Origin: Candidatus Apopatocola equi
GTDB lineage: Bacteria > Bacillota > Clostridia > Oscillospirales > Oscillospiraceae
NCBI GenBank assembly: GCA_018065965.1
Contig: JAGHSH010000140.1
Span: forward strand, 1-10,226
Direction of reading: 5' to 3'
Length of the DNA stretch: 10,226 nt
In this document: piece by piece, positions 7,901 to 10,226 of the stretch
Numbering within the stretch: the first letter of the stretch is position 1
How the letters are laid out: every line of letters begins with the position of its first letter
Made by a program: the position numbers and the translations under genes
Notes under the pieces: generated by a model
What the model was told of the DNA's origin: nothing
The model's database searches: none
Seen by the model: only the letters and a program-made list of their open reading frames with translations

Positions 7901-8405
7901 TAGCTCCATAAGGATATTCTCCTGCGCCTGTAATCACCGCACCCCCGTCGTGATCGGCAATTGCGGTAATCGTATAGGTATAATCCGGGTCATGTTTCCA
8001 CTGTGCTGTCAGCGTCAGGGAATAGTCAGGGGAAGCCGCGTATTGAGTCACGTTGAAGGATGCCCCGTCCTTCACCGTCTTATCGGCGCCTTCCACTTTC
8101 CAGCAATCGAAAATATATCCCTCCGGCGCAGTAAAGTGACAATCAGGCACAAGGTAAGCCATATAAATGCCGTCCGCTGTAGTGTAGCTTCTTACAAAAC
8201 TGCCCTTCTCCCTGTCATAAAATAAAAGACTATTACCTTTATTATCGTCACTGTTTACGGTAAAGGCCTCTCCGCTGCCGTCACCCGGGGCGACAGTGAC
8301 GTAATAGACCGGATCCGGCTCGCCATCGGCCAACGCACTGACGGGGAACAGGCTCCCGATCAGCAGAAAGCATAGCAAAGCGGCAATCAAGCGTTTTGTT
8401 TTCAT
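4179..8405 (-). CDS. Giant secreted mosaic surface protein: InlB-like repeats, BspA-like leucine-rich repeats, two DUF4214 domains
   Basis: This 1408-residue protein has a Sec signal peptide (basic MKTKR, hydrophobic core, likely cleavage after VSALA at residue 26). Three copies of a module of about 100 residues (about 33-137, 222-328, 403-510) alternate with InlB-like B-repeat units (140-220, 330-402, 513-583). The module shares V.PG.G.G..F, YD..KG.F, LP...FTAP.GKEFDCW and a terminal AQW. Eight BspA-like (DUF285) leucine-rich repeats follow (653-860). Next come a fourth InlB-like unit (881-951), a Listeria-Bacteroides type repeat ending AKW (952-1021) and a region with Cys pairs (YTCTEC, CEC, YTCRRC; 1022-1150). 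Two DUF4214 domains (1151-1268 and 1288-1408) end the protein, each with MGRTPG and a W-rich helix pattern. There is no LPXTG signal, SLH domain or C-terminal membrane span, so it is released or held by an unknown means. It probably serves in adhesion. A strong AAGGAGGT site (8415-8422) supports the ATG at 8405. Confidence 0.92.
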   Translation of the reverse strand: MKTKRLIAALLCFLLIGSLFPVSALADGEPDPVYYVTVAPGDGSGEAFTVNSDDNKGNSLLFYDREKGSFVRSYTTADGIYMAYLVPDCHFTAPEGYIFDCWKVEGADKTVKDGASFNVTQYAASPDYSLTLTAQWKHDPDYTYTITAIADHDGGAVITGAGEYPYGATVTLSVTPNSGYAFVQWTEDGKPAGGYLDNLKKTYTFNVTSERTFTAELIDYKNEIISATVKPNGGGGEEFTVDSKTVLSNSEYLNGNYDKNKGCFVTLKDFSLYFVLPKDAFTPPEGKEFYGWEVIGYDGLKSDDTLLAYGNYFMNSTRSATIQAIWRDLPKYTVTTSTNIEEGGTVSGSGEYTKGDSVTVTATPRKGYIFMAWADEHANLVSTDASYTFAASKNISLRATFKPIQTVTVMPGEGGGVAFNLQSISLLSKNEINQGLYDRMKGVFYRKGSYIAYRLPDICPFTAPVGKEFDCWKYYDNFHHEDKFVNLGDSVDQSEFANNMLTITAQWRDKAPEYLITVSGDAGGTAHADKPSAAKGDTVHLTATPNAGYHFKEWQSSDVTITDNSFTMPEKDVTVTAVFEADAPTTYTGTGWNLDADGVLHITGDIPESGFGLTDEQKGQVKSVVAVSGASISSGEALFSGFENMTSADLRLLNTTGVTSMGGMFYNCSDLTSLDLSGFDTSSVNDMSSMFEGCGSLTSLNLSGFDTSSVNDMSSMFEGCSSLTSLDVSGFNTSSVTEMHHMFEGCSSLTSLDVSGFDTRSVTTMENMFKDCSNLTSLDVSGFDTSSVNDMSSMFADCSSLTSLDVSGFITDSLEYAGQMFLGCSSLTSLDVSGFDTRSVMEMHLMFLGCSSLTALRITPDILRANADDISTDIVILLAMYTVNVQNDGNGTASANPASAAEGKTITLTATPDAGYRFKEWQSTDVTVTDNKFTMPAKAVTVTAVFEAIPTYTVTFEMKGHGTQVTAQTVEEGCKATKPSADPTENGWSFGGWYTDMACNEAFDFTSAITANTTIYAKWTATHTWDDGEVTTPATHMTEGVMTYTCTECDATKNETIAKLTVHAFDQETVSEQYLKSEATCTEAAVYYKSCECGEASETDTFTVGEAPGHDWDEGKVTTPATYEAEGVRTYTCRRCDDTKTEPIKKLRKHGPIDDFVTRLYTVCLDREPCDRELDHYFWEITENGMTGSEVTGKFIFSDEFCMKNYCDRHYVEALYKTFMGRTPGDDEIAYWAWQLQQGKTREEVFNGFLSSTEFAYFCAEAGIKVGGAVKFDNKGTRAGGRCTVDGCISAEGYDRFVRRLYNVTLDRGPSQEELDAWVYNLIHGDHTAKTASHEFLFSEEFISHDYADEVFVDYLYNAMMGRTPGTDEVNYWVWRFSTGVTREDAFSEFADSDEFALLCQDYGINCQ
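5826..6449 (-). repeat. Eight 78-bp tandem coding repeats (BspA-like leucine-rich repeats)
   Basis: Eight exact 78-bp periods encode the 26-residue unit F-DTSSVNDMSSMFEGCSSL-TSLDVSG and its variants, residues 653-860 of the large surface protein. DNA identity is high. A 42-base block starting GAACATACTACTCATG is repeated unchanged at 6021, 6255 and 6333. A 52-base block is identical at 5885-5936 and 6119-6170, exactly 234 bp (three units) apart. Such repeats can expand or shrink by slipped pairing without breaking the frame. Confidence 0.92.
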
Positions 8406-8632
8406 TTCTGTATTACCTCCTTCTCATGTGGTGCAGAAGACTGTCCATCTCCCGTTTTATTTTGGTTTTTTCGATAGTGCAGACAGAGCAGCGTCACAGT
8501 CACGCCTAACACGAAGGCGATCAGCGCGATCAGCACATACCCGCCCGCCTCACGGCTGAGCAGGAACGAGCCGTACACAGAGCCGGCAGAGGTCACGGCG
8601 AGTTTTTCCGGCATGACCGTAACGGATGGCAC
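8402..8632 (-). CDS. Small single-span membrane protein, coupled to the surface-protein gene
   Basis: This 76-residue protein has an N-terminal part of about 30 residues, one hydrophobic span (GGYVLIALIAFVLGVTVTLL, about 30-50) and a basic, polar tail beginning HYRKNQNK. By the positive-inside rule the tail lies in the cytoplasm and the N-terminus outside. Its TGA overlaps the ATG of the 1408-residue protein (ATGA, 8402-8405), so the two are probably translationally coupled. The start is uncertain: GTG at 8630-8632 is the only start between an in-frame TAG two codons upstream and ATG 8612-8614, and it has a weak AGGA site. I recognise no family. It could be an accessory factor for the surface protein, or the 3' remnant of a longer membrane-anchored protein cut off by rearrangement near the tRNA. 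Confidence 0.65.
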   Translation of the reverse strand: MPSVTVMPEKLAVTSAGSVYGSFLLSREAGGYVLIALIAFVLGVTVTLLCLHYRKNQNKTGDGQSSAPHEKEVIQK

Positions 8633-8644
8633 CGTATCCTACAT

Positions 8645-8655
8645 AGGACTGTCCT
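8645..8655. promoter_or_regulatory. Perfect short palindrome ahead of the membrane-protein gene
   Basis: AGGAC-T-GTCCT lies about 13 bases upstream of the GTG start. It could be an operator or a leader hairpin. No convincing minus-strand promoter is visible between it and the repeat at 8661, so its role is open. Confidence 0.35.
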
Positions 8656-8657
8656 TT

Positions 8658-8689
8658 AGAGAACCGCCGCAAAGGCGGTTCTCTTTTTT
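8658..8689 (+). terminator. Hairpin with T-run between tRNA fragment and membrane-protein gene
   Basis: An 11-bp stem (AGAGAACCGCC / GGCGGTTCTCT) with loop GCAAA is followed on the plus strand by six T. It reads as a plus-strand terminator but no plus-strand gene precedes it. On the minus strand the stem follows an A-run but is followed by TAAAGG, so it would terminate poorly and would sit in the leader of the downstream genes. Confidence 0.55.
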
Positions 8690-8709
8690 GGTCCGAGTGG
8701 CGAGACTCG
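8661..8709. repeat. Direct repeat, copy 1 (hairpin plus tRNA-Pro 3' end)
   Basis: This copy matches 8806-8854 at 47 of 49 positions. The only differences are the two loop bases 8669-8670 (GC against AT). It contains the hairpin, the T-run and the last 21 bases of a tRNA-Pro. Confidence 0.9.
8689..8709 (-). pseudogene. 3' fragment of tRNA-Pro
   Basis: On the minus strand this is identical to the last 21 bases of the intact tRNA-Pro at 8834-8910: the 3' half of the T arm, the 3' acceptor strand and the encoded CCA. The rest of the tRNA is absent; the match ends abruptly at 8710 inside the T arm. Confidence 0.75.
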
Positions 8710-8796
8710 CCCGGCTTTCGCCGGCACGCACGCGGGCACCCAAACACGCCCCCGGCGTGTTTCTCTCGCTTCGCTCGTGCCCTGTTCGAGTCTCGC
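8700..8796. repeat. Nested palindromic block with tRNA T-arm ends
   Basis: The outer arms GCGAGACTCG (8700-8709) and CGAGTCTCGC (8787-8796) are perfect inverted repeats and derive from the T arm of the tRNA. Inside are the hairpin CCGGC-TTTC-GCCGG (8711-8724), the arms GGGCAC (8734-8739) and GTGCCC (8777-8782), and a 9-bp stem AAACACGCC / GGCGTGTTT with a 3-base loop (8742-8762). The whole block could fold as one branched structure in DNA or RNA. No plausible protein is encoded. Confidence 0.7.
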
Positions 8797-8805
8797 ATGA
8801 AATGT

Positions 8806-8833
8806 GAACCGCCATAAAGGCGGTTCTCTTTTT
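8806..8833 (-). terminator. Hairpin directly downstream of tRNA-Pro
   Basis: The stem GAACCGCC / GGCGGTTC (8806-8813 and 8819-8826) has a 5-base loop and begins seven bases after the tRNA CCA on the minus strand. The sequence after it (ACATTTCAT) is only weakly T-rich, so tRNA transcripts may partly read through. On the plus strand a full T-run follows. Confidence 0.5.
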
Positions 8834-8854
8834 TGGTCCGAGTGGCGAGACTCG
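8806..8854. repeat. Direct repeat, copy 2 (intact tRNA-Pro 3' end plus flanking hairpin)
   Basis: This is the copy that overlaps the functional tRNA-Pro 3' end, offset by exactly 145 bp from copy 1. The arrangement resembles the direct duplication left when an element integrates at a tRNA 3' end. Confidence 0.9.
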
Positions 8855-8910
8855 AACTCGCGGCCTCCAGCTCCCAAAGCTGGCGCGCTACCAACTGCGC
8901 AACACCCGGA
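8834..8910 (-). tRNA. tRNA-Pro (anticodon UGG)
   Basis: This 77-base cloverleaf includes an encoded CCA. The acceptor TCCGGGT pairs with ACTCGGA (one G-T pair), and the D arm reads GCGCAGTTGGTAGCGC. The anticodon stem CCAGC/GCTGG holds the loop TTTGGGA with anticodon TGG, and the T arm GCGAG-TTCGAGT-CTCGC is perfect. It reads all proline codons by wobble. It has its own promoter and is divergent from trmB. Confidence 0.96.
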
Positions 8911-8920
8911 TAGTCTATTC

Positions 8921-8949
8921 ATTATAACAAAAAGGGGAGGCAAATGCAA
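8921..8949 (-). promoter_or_regulatory. Promoter of tRNA-Pro
   Basis: On the minus strand, TTGCAT (8944-8949) and a perfect TATAAT (8921-8926) are separated by 17 bases, with TGT directly before the -10 box (extended -10). Transcription would start near 8914, only a few bases before the mature tRNA. Confidence 0.85.
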
Positions 8950-8960
8950 GGGTTTGCATT
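8943..8960. promoter_or_regulatory. Inverted repeat between the divergent tRNA-Pro and trmB promoters
   Basis: AATGCAA (8943-8949) and TTGCATT (8954-8960) form a dyad with a 4-base spacer that covers the tRNA -35 box and touches the trmB -35 box. It may be an operator, or only two similar -35 elements facing away from each other. Confidence 0.4.
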
Positions 8961-8987
8961 GCCAATTTCCCGCGCCTGTGATAGAAT
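8959..8987 (+). promoter_or_regulatory. Promoter of the trmB-xth operon
   Basis: TTGCCA (8959-8964) and TAGAAT (8982-8987) are 17 bases apart, with an extended -10 TGA before the -10 box. Transcription would begin near 8994, leaving a leader of about 18 bases. Confidence 0.75.
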
Positions 8988-9011
8988 ACGCCGAATGGAG
9001 TGTGAGTCACC

Positions 9012-9647
9012 GTGAGAATGAGAAAGAAACCAAACCTTGTGCCCCGCATGGAGCGCTGCGCCGCCCTGCAGATCATGGAGCCGGAAGCGCTCAAGGGCCG
9101 CTGGCACGAGGAATTTCCACAATACAAGTCCATCCGGCTGGAGATCGGCTGCGGCAAGGGTCGCTTTACCTGTGAGCAGGCGCTTCGGGAGCCGGAGATC
9201 CTCCTCATCGCCATCGAAAAGGTGCAGGACGCCATGGTGGTGGCCGAGGAGCGGGCACTGGCGCAGGAGATCCCCAACCTCCGCTTTATCGACTTCGATG
9301 CGGAAAAGCTGACGGACATCTTCGCCGCCGGCGAGATCGAGCGCATCTACATCAATTTCCCTGATCCCTGGCGCAAGACCCGGCAGTACAAGCGCCGTCT
9401 GAGCGCCCCCGCCTTTCTGGAGCGCTACACCGTTGTCCTGCCCCCCGACGGGGAGGTCTGGTTCAAGACCGACAACGAGCCCCTCTTCCAGTGGAGCATG
9501 GAGAGCTTTGCCGCCAGCGGCTGGGCCGTGCGGGAAATGCCCGAGGGCACGCCCATGACCGACTATGAGCTCAAGTTCACCGAGCAGGGCATCCCCATCC
9601 ACCGCGTGATCGCTTCGGTGCCTGTCAGGAAGGAGCAGGATGCATGA
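9012..9647 (+). CDS. trmB: tRNA (guanine-N7)-methyltransferase TrmB
   Basis: This 211-residue enzyme transfers a methyl group from S-adenosylmethionine to N7 of G46 in the variable loop of tRNAs, in the cytoplasm. Visible family features are the basic N-terminus RMRKKPN, the SAM-binding motif LEIGCGKGRF (about 43-52), INFPDPW (about 114-120, catalytic and RNA-binding), FKTDNE (about 151-156) and the C-terminal TDYELKFTEQG (about 183-193). Length is usual for the family. GTG 9012 is preferred because GGAG lies 11 bases upstream; ATG 9018 would start two codons later and has no better site. Its TGA overlaps the ATG of xth (ATGA, 9644-9647), so the two are translated in series. Divergent neighbour: tRNA-Pro. 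Confidence 0.96.
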   Translation: MRMRKKPNLVPRMERCAALQIMEPEALKGRWHEEFPQYKSIRLEIGCGKGRFTCEQALREPEILLIAIEKVQDAMVVAEERALAQEIPNLRFIDFDAEKLTDIFAAGEIERIYINFPDPWRKTRQYKRRLSAPAFLERYTVVLPPDGEVWFKTDNEPLFQWSMESFAASGWAVREMPEGTPMTDYELKFTEQGIPIHRVIASVPVRKEQDA

Positions 9648-10226
9648 AATTCGTCAGCTGGAACGTGAACGGCCTCCGCGCCGTGGTGGGCAAGGACTTT
9701 ATGGCGTCCTTTGCCGCGCTGGATGCGGACTTCTTCTGCCTGCAGGAGACCAAGCTGCAGGAGGGGCAGATCTCTCTCGACCTGCCCGGCTATGAGCAGT
9801 ACTGGGACTACGCCGAGAAAAAGGGCTACAGCGGCACTGCCGTCTTTACCCGCCACACCCCTCTCTCCGTCCGGCGGGGGCTGGGCGTGGACGAGCATGA
9901 CCACGAGGGCCGCGCACTGACGCTGGAATATGAGGATTTCTATCTGGTCTGCGTCTATGTGCCCAACTCCCAGGACGGATTGAAGCGGCTGGAATACCGG
10001 ATGCGCTGGGAGGACGATTTCCGCGCCTATGTCTGCGCGCTGGCGGAGAAAAAGGGCGTGGTCATCTGCGGCGACATGAACGTGGCCGTGGAGGAGATCG
10101 ACCTGAAGAACCCGTCCACCAACCATATGAACCCCGGCTTCACCGACGCGGAGCGGGACAAGATGCGCCTGCTCACCGCCTCCGGCTTTGTGGACAGCTT
10201 CCGCGCCCTGCACCCGGAGGCCGTGG
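9644..10226 (+). CDS. xth: Exodeoxyribonuclease III (partial, runs off the window)
   Basis: The first 194 residues of an exonuclease III/AP endonuclease are present; the C-terminus lies beyond the window. The enzyme cuts the backbone at abasic sites and trims 3' ends in base-excision repair, using Mg2+. Motifs seen are the start MKFVSWNVNGLRA (N7 metal/phosphate-binding), LQETKL with the metal-binding Glu near 35, GYSGTAVF, YVPNSQ, and GDMNVA near 143-148 holding the catalytic Asp and Asn. The family's final catalytic SDH motif would come after the window end. The start ATG overlaps the trmB stop and has AAGGAG (9630-9635) upstream, so it is coupled to trmB in one operon. Confidence 0.95.
   Translation, partial: MKFVSWNVNGLRAVVGKDFMASFAALDADFFCLQETKLQEGQISLDLPGYEQYWDYAEKKGYSGTAVFTRHTPLSVRRGLGVDEHDHEGRALTLEYEDFYLVCVYVPNSQDGLKRLEYRMRWEDDFRAYVCALAEKKGVVICGDMNVAVEEIDLKNPSTNHMNPGFTDAERDKMRLLTASGFVDSFRALHPEAV

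Noticed and set aside
8550..8949. Open frames on both strands across the tRNA and the palindromic block
   Set aside because: They run through the tRNA gene and hairpins, are Arg/Ala-rich, and contain the direct repeat twice in translation. They are by-products of GC-rich structured DNA.
8922..9602. A 226-codon open frame on the minus strand
   Set aside because: It is antisense to trmB, which has complete family motifs, a promoter and a ribosome site.
9563..10213. A 216-codon open frame on the minus strand
   Set aside because: It is antisense to xth, whose catalytic motifs are clear.

Overview
The window looks like chromosome of a moderately GC-rich anaerobic Firmicute, most likely an Oscillospiraceae/Clostridia gut bacterium. 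The evidence is strong AGGAGG-type ribosome sites, clostridial-style lipoprotein and surface-protein architectures (InlB-like B repeats, BspA-like 26-residue leucine-rich repeats, DUF4214), and a clostridial-type pyridoxamine kinase remnant. Species cannot be fixed from this sequence.

Layout. Bases 19-1296 (+) encode a metal-dependent amidohydrolase of the imidazolonepropionase-like group. It ends in a symmetric terminator shared with the convergent minus-strand pair at 1352-1985, a 38-residue zinc-ribbon-like peptide followed by a YbaK/ProX-type prolyl-tRNA editing protein, which has its own promoter. A DUF1254/DUF1214 lipoprotein (2092-3510, -) comes next, with its own promoter and a hairpin at the start of its leader. 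Bases 3511-4178 hold no intact gene. They contain a decayed pyridoxamine kinase (+) with a probable internal deletion, a lost start codon and a lost 3' part, and then a terminator for the large minus-strand gene.

Bases 4179-8632 (-) are a two-gene cassette: a small single-span membrane protein whose stop overlaps (ATGA) the start of a 1408-residue secreted surface protein. The large protein is a mosaic of three copies of an unnamed module alternating with InlB-like repeats, then eight leucine-rich repeats, then a Cys-pair region and two C-terminal DUF4214 domains. Upstream of the cassette is an intact tRNA-Pro(UGG) gene (-). Between the two lies a near-perfect 49-bp direct repeat of the tRNA 3' end plus its flanking hairpin, separated by a nested palindromic block. 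Part of the same sequence (16 bp) recurs at the far side of the cassette, next to the broken kinase gene. This suggests that rearrangement or integration shaped the region.

Divergent from the tRNA, with closely packed promoters, trmB (tRNA m7G46 methyltransferase) and xth (exonuclease III, cut by the window end) form a translationally coupled housekeeping operon. The housekeeping parts (tRNA-Pro, trmB, xth, prolyl-tRNA editing) are ordinary. The accessory interest lies in 3700-8860.
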